The notes under the pieces are model-generated. The model was not told where the DNA came from, searched no databases, and saw nothing but the letters and a program-made list of their open reading frames with translations. DNA of 64,000 nucleotides from Vreelandella neptunia (GTDB taxonomy: Bacteria > Pseudomonadota > Gammaproteobacteria > Pseudomonadales > Halomonadaceae). The translations under genes and the position numbers were made by a program. The stretch is taken from the NCBI RefSeq assembly GCF_022489065.1, contig NZ_JAKVTW010000015.1:59634-123633 (forward strand), written 5' to 3'. Below, piece after piece: positions 34,371 to 44,460 of this stretch (positions are counted from its first letter, which is position 1; every line of letters starts with the position of its first letter).

Positions 34371-34835
34371 TTAGGCAGTCGCCGCCGACAGGCTGATCGT
34401 TTGAATAGGCAGTTGCACCGGCAACTTAATCGGCGCTGTATCGGCTAAATGCGCAAGCGTCACGCTTTCAAGCAGGGTGCGCATTGCCAGTGAGACCCGT
34501 TGCCAGTTATCAGCCACACCGCAAGTGGCGACAAGTTCACAATCGCCCTCCGCTTGGCTACATTCGGTCATGGCAACAGGCCCTTCAATTGCCGCAATAA
34601 TATCGGCAGCCGTAATTTGCGATGCAGGCCTTGCCAAGCGATAACCGCCTTGGGCACCGCGCTGAGAAACTAATAACCCGGCACGCGCCAACATTTTAAG
34701 CGTTTTACTCACAGTGGGGTGCGGCAACTGCACAGCCTCAGCCAAGTCGGCCGCTGCATGCGATGCCTGGGAATGGCGGGCAATTTGCGCCATCACCACA
34801 GCGGCATAGTCTGTCAGCCGAGAAAGCTTGAGCAT
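34371..34835 (-). CDS. sufR: Rrf2/IscR-type regulator of the SUF operon
   Basis: 154 residues from the ATG at 34835, with GGGGAG upstream; the 19-residue longer frame lacks a ribosome binding site. Rrf2 winged-helix domain: MLKLSRLTDYAAVVMAQIAR, then HPTVSKTLKMLARAGLLVSQRGAQGGYRLARP. Three cysteines in CSQAEGDCELVATC (about residues 93-106) are the expected [2Fe-2S] ligands. This matches the SUF-specific Rrf2 regulator subgroup. It should sense cluster status and repress the operon; an IscR-like site lies just upstream of its own gene. The symbol is used by position and family, not proven equivalence. Confidence 0.88.
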   Translation of the reverse strand: MLKLSRLTDYAAVVMAQIARHSQASHAAADLAEAVQLPHPTVSKTLKMLARAGLLVSQRGAQGGYRLARPASQITAADIIAAIEGPVAMTECSQAEGDCELVATCGVADNWQRVSLAMRTLLESVTLAHLADTAPIKLPVQLPIQTISLSAATA

Positions 34836-34897
34836 GTCGACTCCCCTTTTATGTGCTTGATGCGCAGGCAACCAAATGGTTGGCTGCGTCAATTGAG

Positions 34898-34917
34898 TAC
34901 CATTTTAGTCCTGTATA
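34898..34917 (-). promoter_or_regulatory. IscR type 1-like binding site
   Basis: Read leftward, ATACAGGACTAAAATGGTA matches the IscR type 1 consensus ATASYYGACTRWWWYAGTC at 15 of 19 positions by eye, including ATA, GACT and the AT-rich centre. It lies about 63 nt before the sufR start, over or beside a likely -10 element. It fits repression by the cluster-bound regulator. Confidence 0.5.
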
Positions 34918-34995
34918 AATTTGATGTGAAGCCCTTGAGCAAAATGGTTATCAATTTGCGCAAAATAACGGCACGATCGGCGCCGATAGCATCAA

Positions 34996-35015
34996 AAACA
35001 ACAATCATTATCATT
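34996..35015 (-). promoter_or_regulatory. Fur-box-like sequence
   Basis: The complement of this stretch reads TGATAATGATTGTTGTT. It has the first nine bases of the Fur consensus GATAATGATAATCATTATC intact and about 13 of 19 in all. Iron control of SUF operons is common. The distance to sufR (about 165 nt) is rather large. Confidence 0.35.
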
Positions 35016-35153
35016 TAAAAAAGCTATCGCTATCCACGCTACAAACGCTTTCAATGTTAACTTTGCACCTATAAACGGGTTCTGGTAGCTTCTGGGCAGC
35101 TTGATGCCGTCACTGCGGATGGTTAGAGCTGTTTGGCTATTCGAGGTAATAAT

Positions 35154-35357
35154 ATGGATTCAGCAGTAAGCAACGTGGTAAACGCAACCCTCGCTATGCG
35201 GCAGGTACAAACCGTTCAAGAGGCTCAGATCAACGTTTTTAAAGAGTCGTTAGACATGAAGGCAGCGCACATCACTGCATTAATGGATAGCGTTGCGCAG
35301 GTGCCGCAGCTGGCCACAAGCGGTAGCGTTGGTACACAGATCAATACGACTGCATAA
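35154..35357 (+). CDS. YjfB family protein
   Basis: 67 residues from the ATG at 35154, with GAGG upstream; the in-frame start at 35133 adds seven residues. The sequence fits the small YjfB family (putative motility protein): short helical N-terminus, LDMKAAHITALMDSVAQVPQ centre, and a Thr/Ser-rich tail. No flagellar gene is nearby. Role unknown. A strong terminator follows. Confidence 0.75.
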   Translation: MDSAVSNVVNATLAMRQVQTVQEAQINVFKESLDMKAAHITALMDSVAQVPQLATSGSVGTQINTTA

Positions 35358-35378
35358 AAATCTGATGGCCGCTAAACC

Positions 35379-35414
35379 AATAGCCCCCTGATATCATCAG
35401 AGGGCTATTTTTTG
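35379..35414 (+). terminator. Rho-independent terminator
   Basis: A long stem AATAGCCC...GGGCTATT (outer arms 35379-35386 and 35402-35409) with inner CTGAT/ATCAG pairing, followed by TTTTTT. It ends yjfB transcription; the leftward yjdM gene converges on it. Confidence 0.85.
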
Positions 35415-35429
35415 CCGTATATTCTAACA

Positions 35430-35768
35430 TTAGGCTTTTTTGACAAATTCAGACTTCAGTTTCATCGGGCCGATGCCGTCAATTTTACAGTCGATATCGT
35501 GATCACCGTCCACCAACCGAATACTTTTCACTTTGGTGCCCACTTTCACCACCAGTGAACTGCCTTTAACCTTCAAATCTTTAATCACCGTGACGCTATC
35601 GCCGTCGGCCAGCATATTGCCATTAGCATCACGCACACCCGATGTGTCATCAGTGCTCTCCTCTGCTACCTTTGACCACTCATGGCCGCACTCTGGGCAC
35701 ACATACTGAAGCCCGTCGTCGTAGCTAAACTCAGAGGCACAGGTAGGACAGTTAGGCAGATCACTCAT
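35430..35768 (-). CDS. yjdM: YjdM/PhnA zinc-ribbon protein
   Basis: 112 residues. An N-terminal zinc ribbon with CPTC and CPEC (about residues 7-10 and 24-27) is followed by the PhnA domain: [28 protein letters not shown] and [22 protein letters not shown]. Despite the PhnA name, it is not part of phosphonate breakdown in general and no phn genes are near. Cytosolic; function unknown. Confidence 0.92.
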   Translation of the reverse strand: MSDLPNCPTCASEFSYDDGLQYVCPECGHEWSKVAEESTDDTSGVRDANGNMLADGDSVTVIKDLKVKGSSLVVKVGTKVKSIRLVDGDHDIDCKIDGIGPMKLKSEFVKKA

Positions 35769-35855
35769 CAGATGGCTCCATCACTTGGCTTAGATAAAGG
35801 GCTAAGAAAGCGATGGAGCCTACACGGGTTACGTAAAATGTCCAGCAGCGGCGTA

Positions 35856-36332
35856 TTAACCGCGCTGGTAAGTACCTACCAAGCGATTCATACCCAGCAG
35901 ATGCGGCTCTACCTCTTTGAGAAGTTCAGCCAGCGTAAGCCCTTCAGGTAGTGCGGTTTGATGATCCAGCGCCAGCACCCAGAAGTAGTAAAGATGTTTA
36001 CCATGCCCCTCTGGGGGCATCGGGCCACAATAGCCAGCATCCCCTTTATCATTAGCGCCAACGGTGCCCACAGCGGTGTTTTCGGTGACTTCATTAACAT
36101 CGCCAGGCAAATTGTAAAGTACCCAATGCACAAAGCCGTAGCTGCCTTCCTTGACCAACGGAGCGTCTGGGTCATGGCAGATCACTGCAAAGCCCTTTGT
36201 TCCCTCAGGAGCACCCTGCCAAGCTAACGCGGGTGAAATATCATCACCTTCGCCGCTGTGTTTGGATGGGATTGCTTGATGATTCGCAAACGTAGCGCTG
36301 GTGACCTGCATTGATGAAGGTGCAAATGCCAT
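35856..36332 (-). CDS. YbhB/YbcL family (PEBP) protein
   Basis: 158 residues of the phosphatidylethanolamine-binding/Raf-kinase-inhibitor-like fold. Family motifs: GEGDDISPALAWQGAPEGTKGFAVICHDPDAP (the DPDAP block binds ligand anions), GFVHWVLYNLP, and YCGPMPPEGHGKHLYYFWVLALD. No signal peptide, so cytosolic. Ligand unknown in bacteria. It stands alone between yjdM and a lipoprotein gene. Confidence 0.92.
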   Translation of the reverse strand: MAFAPSSMQVTSATFANHQAIPSKHSGEGDDISPALAWQGAPEGTKGFAVICHDPDAPLVKEGSYGFVHWVLYNLPGDVNEVTENTAVGTVGANDKGDAGYCGPMPPEGHGKHLYYFWVLALDHQTALPEGLTLAELLKEVEPHLLGMNRLVGTYQRG

Positions 36333-36369
36333 GCTTTTCTCCTAGGTAATTGAAGGTGGTGAATAAGTT

Positions 36370-36942
36370 TTAAAGATTGAGCTGTGACGCATGCTGTTGC
36401 CACCACTGCTGGGCTGTTACAACATTTTCAGCATTATGTGCAGGGTCAAGCACGACTCCCAGCTGAACGTAATCGCCACCCGTTCTGACCATTAGCTGAG
36501 GATCTTGAGTGGCTAACTGCAGCGCATAGAGCACCAACATTTGTTCATACTCATCGCTGGTGTTCAAACGAGCAAACAGCAATGGCACAGCTGGAAGCCC
36601 TATCTCGCCCAATTTTTCAGCCGCAATGTACCATGGGCGAGGGTTATCACGATCACCGTAGCTGGAGACAAAACGCCGATCAGACAGGCGGCTGACATAG
36701 TACGAGGCCTCCTCTTCCGGGCTAATAAACAACGGCGGCACCCAATCGGTTGCCATGCCCGTAACAGGGTATGAGCTGGTGGTAGCCCGATTCGGCGCAG
36801 GCTGGGCAGCGGCGGTCGGCGCTTCACTCTCCGCTTGAGCAGGTGATGGCGCAGGGCGCTGCCCACCGGCACAGCCCGCTAACAATAAACTCCCCGCGAC
36901 ACCTATACATGCCGCCCATACGTTTACCGTACTTCGCTGCAT
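36370..36942 (-). CDS. Putative lipoprotein, function unknown
   Basis: 190 residues from the ATG at 36942, with AGGA upstream; an upstream in-frame start at 36978 would put 12 residues before the signal peptide. Signal peptide with lipobox SLLLAGC (Cys24), then a Pro/Ala-rich linker, then a domain with HEAT-like helices (YIAAEKLGEIGLPAVPLLFARLNTSDEYEQMLVLYALQLA). Probably anchored in an envelope membrane. The 5' end of the gene lies 23 nt from the end of the DCC-family gene. Confidence 0.75.
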   Translation of the reverse strand: MQRSTVNVWAACIGVAGSLLLAGCAGGQRPAPSPAQAESEAPTAAAQPAPNRATTSSYPVTGMATDWVPPLFISPEEEASYYVSRLSDRRFVSSYGDRDNPRPWYIAAEKLGEIGLPAVPLLFARLNTSDEYEQMLVLYALQLATQDPQLMVRTGGDYVQLGVVLDPAHNAENVVTAQQWWQQHASQLNL

Positions 36943-36965
36943 GGCTACTTTTCCTATGCTAAACA

Positions 36966-37340
36966 TCAAGTGGGCCACCGCCCCTGTTTCTGCAGACGGC
37001 GTTTAACCCAAATATCATACAACTTACGCAACGCTGTTTTAATTCCCGGTAGGCCAATGATCCAGGCCACAGGCATCAGTAATGGAATACGCGCCATTAA
37101 CAAGCGGTAAGCATCAATACCTTCTATAAGCTGACACTGGGCAGTTTCGATATGCAGGGAGCGCAACGCCATTGTTGGATCCACGCCTTTTTCCCGCAGA
37201 GCCTGCTGGTGCTCACTAACATCAAGCCAAGCGATATCACCAGCATGGCGCCCCGACCAGCGTTCATAGCGGCGGCGCTCTTTACGGCAAAGCGGACACT
37301 GCGCATCGTAAAACACATTGATTGAAGCCTTGCTGGGCAT
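36966..37340 (-). CDS. DCC family thiol-disulfide oxidoreductase-like protein (DUF393)
   Basis: 124 residues from the ATG at 37340, with AGAGAG upstream. The N-terminal motif FYDAQCPLCRKE is the DxxCxxC signature of the DCC family, followed by WLDVSEHQQAL and GIDAYRLLMARIP. A thioredoxin-like fold is predicted, cytosolic or membrane-associated. Redox activity is inferred from the CxxC pair; no substrate is known. Probably co-transcribed with the lipoprotein gene downstream. Confidence 0.85.
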   Translation of the reverse strand: MPSKASINVFYDAQCPLCRKERRRYERWSGRHAGDIAWLDVSEHQQALREKGVDPTMALRSLHIETAQCQLIEGIDAYRLLMARIPLLMPVAWIIGLPGIKTALRKLYDIWVKRRLQKQGRWPT

Positions 37341-37433
37341 ATAGGCTCTCTTTAATAACCACAAATGCTTAGTGTGGTATTTTCGCTATTTAGCGCAAAC
37401 CTTTAGGTCGACGTCTTCTAATGGGGCTAGCCT

Positions 37434-37895
37434 ATGAAGCAGCTGTTAATTATTGCCCATGCACCTTCAGAAAATACCCGCCTTCTTCGTGATACAGCCT
37501 ATCGGGCTGCCTGTCACCCTGATCTTGAGCAGCTAAGCTGCGTTGTTAAAGCGCCGTTAGATGCAGGCCCGGAGGATGTGCTGGCCTGCGACGCCATTCT
37601 ACTCGGCACTACGGAGAACTTAGGTTACATGAGCGGCGCCCTGAAAGATTTTTTTGACCGTTCATACTATTCCGTTCTAGAACATAAATACGGACTGCCC
37701 TGTGCGCTCTATGTCCGCGCAGGGCATGACGGCACGGGCACACAACGGGCAGTGGAAAGCATCGTTAGCGGATTAAGATGGCGCTGGGTACAACCACCAC
37801 TCATTTTACGCGGCAGCTGGCAGCAATCGTTTGCCGATCAGGTGGAAGAACTTAGCATGACCTTAGCGTTTAGTGTTGATAACGGCATTGTATAA
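37434..37895 (+). CDS. Flavodoxin-like NAD(P)H oxidoreductase family protein
   Basis: 153 residues. Opening LLIIAHAPSENTRLL is the phosphate-binding loop of flavodoxin-like FMN proteins; AILLGTTENLGYMSGALKDFFDRSYY is the second FMN-contacting loop, typical of the NADPH-dependent FMN reductase group. Cytosolic electron transfer or quinone/azo reduction is likely, but the partner is unknown. It precedes the deacetylase gene by 88 nt. Confidence 0.8.
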   Translation: MKQLLIIAHAPSENTRLLRDTAYRAACHPDLEQLSCVVKAPLDAGPEDVLACDAILLGTTENLGYMSGALKDFFDRSYYSVLEHKYGLPCALYVRAGHDGTGTQRAVESIVSGLRWRWVQPPLILRGSWQQSFADQVEELSMTLAFSVDNGIV

Positions 37896-37983
37896 CCTCG
37901 CTTAGCCTGCCTTACTGTAGGTTAGCATTTCGTGCCAATAGCGCGATTAAGAGTCATCAACGCACGTATATTAGGTAGCCCCT

Positions 37984-39072
37984 ATGCACAATGTTATTGC
38001 CTTCTATGATGATCGCGTTCTCGCTCACGAACCCAATATCGAGGCCGATTTTTTACCTGAGCGAATTGATAAGCGCATTCGACACCTACTTGCAGGCCTG
38101 CCAGGCCCCTGGAAATACCCGGAGCATCCAGGGCGGCTAACCGCTATCCAACAGCTACTTGAGAGAGCGCCCATTGAGGGCCTAAAGATTGAAGGGGGCA
38201 AAGCAGCGACGCATGAGCAGTTAGCGCGGGTGCATACCACTTCTTATCTAAGTGATATTTTCAGCCTGCGCGGCAAAAATGCCTGGCTGGACGTAGATAC
38301 CACGGCAGTTTCACCCGGCAGCATTGATGCCGCTGAAGTGGCAGCAGGTACAGCCATTGCGGCGGTAGAGGCCGTCATGGAAAAACGCACGAAAAGCGCC
38401 TTTGCTCTCGTTCGCCCACCAGGGCACCACGCAGAACCCGTTCGTGCCCGTGGCTTTTGCCTATTTAATAACGTTGCCGTAGCGGCGGCTCATGCCCGCA
38501 GCGCACTTGGCTGCGAGCGGGTACTGATCGTTGATTGGGATGCCCACCACGGCAACGGTACTCAGGATATTTTCTGGGCAGAACCCGACGTGATGTTTTT
38601 TGATATTCACCGCGCAGCCCCCTTCTACCCTGGCTCTGGCCACCTGGAAGAAGTGGGCGCCGGTTTGGGCGAAGGTACTACCATCAACGTACCGCTTCCC
38701 GCAGGGGCCGGCGATGAGGCGTACCTTAAGGCATTTCGTGACATTCTCGCGCCCGCAGCCGCCTGGTTTAAACCCGATATCATTTTAGTCTCAGCGGGGT
38801 TTGACCCTCACTGGCACGATTTAGCACTCAATGTTTCCTACGCAGGGTTTGGCGCGCTGACCGGCTTTATGCAACAGCTGGCCGAACAGCACTGCGACGG
38901 CCGTTTGGTATTTGTATTGGAGGGTGGCTACAACCTTGAGTCACTGGCCAATGGCACCAGAGCAGTGCTAGCAGTACTGGCGGGCAACACCGTGCCGGTG
39001 CCTGATACCTGCGGCATTGCCGAAGTCCAGGCCGCAGCGGATTTCCACCGCACGGCTTTTCAAACAGAATAG
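37984..39072 (+). CDS. Histone deacetylase superfamily amidohydrolase
   Basis: 362 residues. The arginase-like deacetylase fold shows its active-site blocks in order: RPPGHHAEPVRARGFCLFNNVAVAA (tandem His), VLIVDWDAHHGNGTQDIF (Asp-x-His zinc ligands), DIHRAAPFYPGSG, and VSAGFDPHWHD with the third zinc-ligand Asp. Bacterial members include acetylpolyamine amidohydrolases and AcuC-type lysine deacetylases; which activity applies cannot be decided. A bidirectional terminator follows. Confidence 0.92.
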   Translation: MHNVIAFYDDRVLAHEPNIEADFLPERIDKRIRHLLAGLPGPWKYPEHPGRLTAIQQLLERAPIEGLKIEGGKAATHEQLARVHTTSYLSDIFSLRGKNAWLDVDTTAVSPGSIDAAEVAAGTAIAAVEAVMEKRTKSAFALVRPPGHHAEPVRARGFCLFNNVAVAAAHARSALGCERVLIVDWDAHHGNGTQDIFWAEPDVMFFDIHRAAPFYPGSGHLEEVGAGLGEGTTINVPLPAGAGDEAYLKAFRDILAPAAAWFKPDIILVSAGFDPHWHDLALNVSYAGFGALTGFMQQLAEQHCDGRLVFVLEGGYNLESLANGTRAVLAVLAGNTVPVPDTCGIAEVQAAADFHRTAFQTE

Positions 39073-39086
39073 TTTCGTTGCCAATA

Positions 39087-39118
39087 AAAACGGCGCCTCG
39101 CGCGCGAGGTGCCGTTTT
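39087..39118. terminator. Bidirectional terminator, deacetylase / fadA
   Basis: AAAACGGCGCCTCGCG paired with CGCGAGGTGCCGTTTT (one mismatch), giving an A-rich and a T-rich flank that serve both convergent genes. Confidence 0.85.
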
Positions 39119-39152
39119 CTAGTGCTGATTTGAAGCATTAAGAGCGAAGTGG

Positions 39153-40334
<1,182 letters not shown>

Positions 40335-40354
40335 TTATCTCCTATGGGTGGTGG

Positions 40355-42541
40355 TTAAGCTTGGTTGGCCGGCTTATCGTTGGAATAGAACAATTCGCCG
40401 TTTTGAGCCATCTGGCGCAGCTTGTCGGTGGGCGCGTATAGCGGCCCCAGCTCGTCAGCCAAGCCTTCTGCCAGCTTAACGAACTCCGCCACACCCATTG
40501 CATCAATGTAGCGCAGAGCGCCACCACGGAACGGCGGGAAGCCGATGCCATAGATCAGCGCCATATCGGCTTCCGCTGGCGTGGCCACAATGCCATCTTC
40601 CAAGCAACGCACGGTTTCCAGACAGAGCGGTACCATCATGCGCGCGATGATGTCCTCGTCGGAAAACTCTTTATGCTCTTTCACCACCTCTTTGACTAAG
40701 GCGTAAGCGACCTCATCGGTGACTTTCTTAGGCTTGCCTTTCTTGTCCTCTTCGTAGGCGTAGAAGCCCTTATCGTTCTTCTGGCCCAAACGCTCATTGT
40801 CGTACATGACCTGAATGGCGGTTTTGCCCTCGCGCGCCATACGATCAGGGAAGCCTTCCGCCATTACTTCGTTTGCATGAACAGCGGTATCTAAACCCAC
40901 CACATCTAACAGGTAAGCAGGCCCCATGGGCCAGCCGAACTTCTCCATCACTTTATCAACGTGCTGGAAGTCAGCGCCCTGCTCGACTAAGAAGCTAAAG
41001 CCGCCAAAGTAAGGGAACAGCACGCGGTTGACCAGGAAGCCTGGGCAGTCATTGACCACAATCGGCGTTTTACCCATTGCCCGCGCGTAAGCCACGGTAG
41101 CGCCCACGGCAGCATCTGACGTTTTTTCGCCACGAATGACCTCAACCAGCGGCATACGGTGCACAGGGTTAAAAAAGTGCATGCCACAGAAGTTTTCAGG
41201 CCGCTTTAAATTTTGCGCCAAACGGTTGATTGAAATGGTTGAGGTGTTAGAGGTGAGAATGGTGTTTTCGCCCACCATGCCTTCCACTTCAGTGAGCACG
41301 GCATCTTTGACTTTGGGATTCTCAACGACGGCTTCAACGACAAGATCGACGTTACCAAAATCACCGTAAGAGAGTGTCGGGCGAATATTGGTCAGCTTCT
41401 CTGCCATCTGCTCGGTGGTCAGTTTTTTGCGCTCTACCTGCTTGGCGAATAGCTTGCGGGCCTCTTTCAAGCCCAGCTCAATGGCATCGTCCTTGATATC
41501 TTTCATCAGAATTGGCGTGCCTTTAGAGGCACTCTGATAAGCGATGCCACCGCCCATGATGCCGGCACCCAGCACAGCAGTCTGCTTCACCGGCTGGGCC
41601 TGTTTCTCGTAATTACTTGCTTTCTTTTTAACCACTTGGTCGTTGAGGAATAGACCGACCAGATTAAACGCTACGCTGCTCAGCGCCAGCTTTGCGAAGG
41701 CTTTGGCTTCAATCGCCTGGGCGCGACCGCGCTCTTCCCCAGCGCCTTTCTGAATCACTTTGATCGATTCAACTGGCGCCGGATAATGGGGGCCCGCTTT
41801 ACCAGCGACATACCCTTTCGCCGTTTCAAACGCCATCATCTGCTCAATCGGATTGAGCTTCAGCGGGCTGGTCTTCTCAGCACGACGGGCTTTGTAATCC
41901 AGTTCACCGGCATTGGCGCGGTCGAGAATATCCAGCGCGGCGTCTTCCAACTGCTCAGCGGTAACCACTGCATCGACGGCACCCATTTTTAGCGCTGCAT
42001 CGGCACGGTTTTCGGTTCCACCGGCAATCCACTCGATGGCATTATCGGCACCGATAATGCGCGGTAGACGCACACAACCACCCCAACCAGGAAGAATACC
42101 CAGTTTGGTTTCTGGCAGGCCGATCTTGGCTTTCTCGCTCATCACACGGAAATCGGTGGTCAGCAATACTTCACAGCCGCCGCCAAGGGCCAACCCGTTA
42201 ATCGCCGTAACGGTGGGGAAAGGCAGGTCTTCGATGGCGTTGAAAATATCGTGTACCTTGAGGTTCATCTCAACAAGGTACTCTTCGCCTTTATCAAAGA
42301 GCGTGTGAAACTCGGTGATATCGGCACCGACGATAAACACTTCTTTACCACTGGCAATCAGCAAACCTTTCAAACTGTTTTCAGCTTGGATTGCTTTGAC
42401 TGCCTCGCCCAGCTCTGTCACCACAGCGCTGGAGAGCTTATTGACGGACTCACCTTTCAGATCGAAAGTGAGCATTGCGATGTCATTGCCACTCGGGGTG
42501 TCACGACGTGTCACCGTGATGGCGTTGCCTTGATAGATCAT
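40355..42541 (-). CDS. fadB: Fatty acid oxidation complex subunit alpha FadB
   Basis: 728 residues from the ATG at 42541 (opening [13 protein letters not shown], the usual FadB start), with GGAGAG upstream; the open frame to 42697 is not coding. The N-terminal enoyl-CoA hydratase/isomerase domain contains [19 protein letters not shown]. The 3-hydroxyacyl-CoA dehydrogenase domain begins with the NAD loop [18 protein letters not shown] (about residue 318) and has [16 protein letters not shown]. It performs hydration, isomerisation and dehydrogenation in beta-oxidation. A PsrA-like site lies 79 nt upstream. Confidence 0.95.
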   Translation of the reverse strand: MIYQGNAITVTRRDTPSGNDIAMLTFDLKGESVNKLSSAVVTELGEAVKAIQAENSLKGLLIASGKEVFIVGADITEFHTLFDKGEEYLVEMNLKVHDIFNAIEDLPFPTVTAINGLALGGGCEVLLTTDFRVMSEKAKIGLPETKLGILPGWGGCVRLPRIIGADNAIEWIAGGTENRADAALKMGAVDAVVTAEQLEDAALDILDRANAGELDYKARRAEKTSPLKLNPIEQMMAFETAKGYVAGKAGPHYPAPVESIKVIQKGAGEERGRAQAIEAKAFAKLALSSVAFNLVGLFLNDQVVKKKASNYEKQAQPVKQTAVLGAGIMGGGIAYQSASKGTPILMKDIKDDAIELGLKEARKLFAKQVERKKLTTEQMAEKLTNIRPTLSYGDFGNVDLVVEAVVENPKVKDAVLTEVEGMVGENTILTSNTSTISINRLAQNLKRPENFCGMHFFNPVHRMPLVEVIRGEKTSDAAVGATVAYARAMGKTPIVVNDCPGFLVNRVLFPYFGGFSFLVEQGADFQHVDKVMEKFGWPMGPAYLLDVVGLDTAVHANEVMAEGFPDRMAREGKTAIQVMYDNERLGQKNDKGFYAYEEDKKGKPKKVTDEVAYALVKEVVKEHKEFSDEDIIARMMVPLCLETVRCLEDGIVATPAEADMALIYGIGFPPFRGGALRYIDAMGVAEFVKLAEGLADELGPLYAPTDKLRQMAQNGELFYSNDKPANQA

Positions 42542-42619
42542 CCGCGCTCTCTCCACATTTTCGGGCTGGCTCTGAAAAGAGACCCCGCCACGTTTCTCAT
42601 ACGGCTTCCACACGACTTT

Positions 42620-42633
42620 CATACGGTCGTTTG
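42620..42633. promoter_or_regulatory. PsrA-like operator upstream of fadB
   Basis: CATAC-GGTC-GTTTG differs by one base from the palindrome CAAAC-N4-GTTTG, the type of site bound by the TetR-family fatty-acid regulator PsrA in Pseudomonas and relatives. It lies 79-92 nt before the fadB start codon. No regulator gene of that kind is in the window. Confidence 0.4.
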
Positions 42634-42776
42634 ATTGCCTTAGCTTGGTTGAGTTGCTTGATAACGTCAAGCCCAGACTTTTGGCTAATTTACCCATCTA
42701 GTACGACCAGCACTCCCCTGACACCGTTCATACTGCTAGGATCACGCTTCTTTTAATTTTTGTAGGTTACCTTGTT

Positions 42777-43931
42777 ATGGGCACACTGCTCACGCCATCG
42801 CGCATCGCCACCGTTCAGCGCCGAATTGAAAGCATTGTCGAGCGACTAAAACCATGGAGCTGGCTGTGGCCACCCATGGCGTTCGCTGCCGGTTTAGGCA
42901 GTTTCTTTTTGGTCGATCGTCAGCAGTGGCTAGGGGCCGCATTGGCATTAGGCTTACTGTTCGCCTGGACGCTACTACTCTCCGAAGGCTTAATCAGTCG
43001 CTGGCTCTCTCGTCGAGGTCATCCTACACCTCCTCGTGGCGTCACCACCTTTATTGCGCAAATGATTCACCAGGAAACGCTTTTCTTCACACTGCCGTTT
43101 ATTTTAGTCACTACTGTGTGGAATAGCGGGCAAACGCTATTTGCGCTTCTAGTGGGCGGTATGGCGCTGCTGTCGATTATTGATCCGCTTTACTTCAAAG
43201 TCGCAGAACGCTGGCGAAGCATTTACTTCGTCTTTCATGCTCAATGCGTTTTCCTAGTACTGCTGGTCACGCTCCCCATCATGGTGCATCTCACTACCGG
43301 CCAAAGCCTTCTATTGGCACTAGTCATCACTATTTTGGTTGCACTACCCAGCTTTTGGCACTTACTCAAGCAGCGTTCGCTGAAGCGCTGGTGCGCCTTT
43401 TTTGGGTTAACGCTGTTACTCGCCTACGGTGCTTGGTTGGGGCGGATCTGGGTTCCCCCTGCCAGCCTATGGATGACCAGTAGTGCGCTCTCTCCGGCTT
43501 TTGATGTTGAACAGCGCTTGCCACAGGGATCAATGGCGCTAACCCCGCAAGCCATTCGCGACAATGGCCTTTATGTATACACCGCCATCCGCGCACCGCG
43601 AGGGTTAAGTGAAACCATTACCCATGCTTGGCATCATAATGGTGAGCCAATGGACGTCGTTGAGCTCAATATTAATGGCGGACGAGAACAGGGTTATCGT
43701 GCCTGGAGTCACAAACAGAACTTTCCGGAAGACTCTACGGGTAATTGGCGCATTGATATTATGACGGGCAGCGGCCAGCGCCTTGGCTTGATACGATTTG
43801 AGGTGTCCGACGATAGTCAGGTAGCTTCGTTAGCGGATGGGGAAATACGCGCTAGCGGCCTAAGCGGATTGAACTTGCGGAGATTTGTACCTGGCCGCCC
43901 TAACGATGATGAAGCCCGGCCTGAAGACTGA
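42777..43931 (+). CDS. DUF5924 family protein with DUF2914 domain
   Basis: 384 residues. Six to eight predicted membrane helices in the first 240 residues. A C-terminal soluble, probably periplasmic DUF2914 domain follows (about 265-365: LYVYTAIRAPRGLSETITHAWHHNG, then GNWRIDIMTGSGQRLGLIRFEV). The DUF2914 fold looks immunoglobulin-like and may bind sugars or envelope components. Function unknown. Divergent from fadB. Confidence 0.8.
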   Translation: MGTLLTPSRIATVQRRIESIVERLKPWSWLWPPMAFAAGLGSFFLVDRQQWLGAALALGLLFAWTLLLSEGLISRWLSRRGHPTPPRGVTTFIAQMIHQETLFFTLPFILVTTVWNSGQTLFALLVGGMALLSIIDPLYFKVAERWRSIYFVFHAQCVFLVLLVTLPIMVHLTTGQSLLLALVITILVALPSFWHLLKQRSLKRWCAFFGLTLLLAYGAWLGRIWVPPASLWMTSSALSPAFDVEQRLPQGSMALTPQAIRDNGLYVYTAIRAPRGLSETITHAWHHNGEPMDVVELNINGGREQGYRAWSHKQNFPEDSTGNWRIDIMTGSGQRLGLIRFEVSDDSQVASLADGEIRASGLSGLNLRRFVPGRPNDDEARPED

Positions 43932-44007
43932 ATTGTTAATCGCCTTGCATTCAGCGGCGCAGCTAATGACAATTCGCATACTCACACTTATTGGTAGCTA
44001 GCTGCTT

Positions 44008-44460
44008 ATGGCTTCAACGATTGGTTTTCGCATCGCACGCTTGCCGCATCTATGGCGCTCCATCCTAGATCGACGCCTTGCGCCGCTAGGCTTAACGCAA
44101 ACGCGCTGGGTCACTCTTTACCACTTATGGCGTTTAGGTGAGGGGCACCCCCAGTGCGATCTTGCCCGTGCGATTGGGGTAGAAGCTCCCTCCCTCGTTC
44201 GCACCCTTGGCCAGCTTGAAGAGCAGGGCTTGGTAGAGCGACGGGCGTGTGATAATGATCGTCGCAGCAAACGGATTTATCTGACGCCTGCCGCCATGCC
44301 GCTACTAGAACAAATCGACACGGTTGCACAGCAGGCGCGCAAGGAGATGTTTGCTGGATTAAGCGAGGAGAACCTCGAACAACTTAACGATTGGTTGGCG
44401 ATCATTGAATCAAATGGCTTGGCGATACAAGCTCGCGATCAAGACGGTCCCGCTTCGTGA
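44008..44460 (+). CDS. slyA: MarR family regulator, SlyA-like
   Basis: 150 residues. The winged helix follows the MarR pattern: LAPLGLTQTRWVTLYHLWRLGEGHPQCDLARAIGVEAPSLVRTLGQLEEQGLVERR, then the wing DNDRRSKRIYLTPAA. The opening is typical of SlyA. It probably regulates stress or efflux functions in response to small phenolic-type ligands. Target genes are not obvious here. Its 3' end overlaps the convergent membrane-protein gene by 22 nt. Confidence 0.87.
   Translation: MASTIGFRIARLPHLWRSILDRRLAPLGLTQTRWVTLYHLWRLGEGHPQCDLARAIGVEAPSLVRTLGQLEEQGLVERRACDNDRRSKRIYLTPAAMPLLEQIDTVAQQARKEMFAGLSEENLEQLNDWLAIIESNGLAIQARDQDGPAS

Larger units (their letters stand above)
34836..35153. other. 318-bp divergent regulatory region, suf / yjfB
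   Basis: No gene seen. Besides the IscR-like and Fur-like sites listed separately, it has two palindromes: TTTGCGCAAA (about 34955-34964) and the perfect 12-bp ATCGGCGCCGAT (34976-34987). The leftward suf promoter probably overlaps the IscR-like site (TATACA-like -10 next to it). This density of symmetric elements suggests several regulators act here. Confidence 0.5.
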
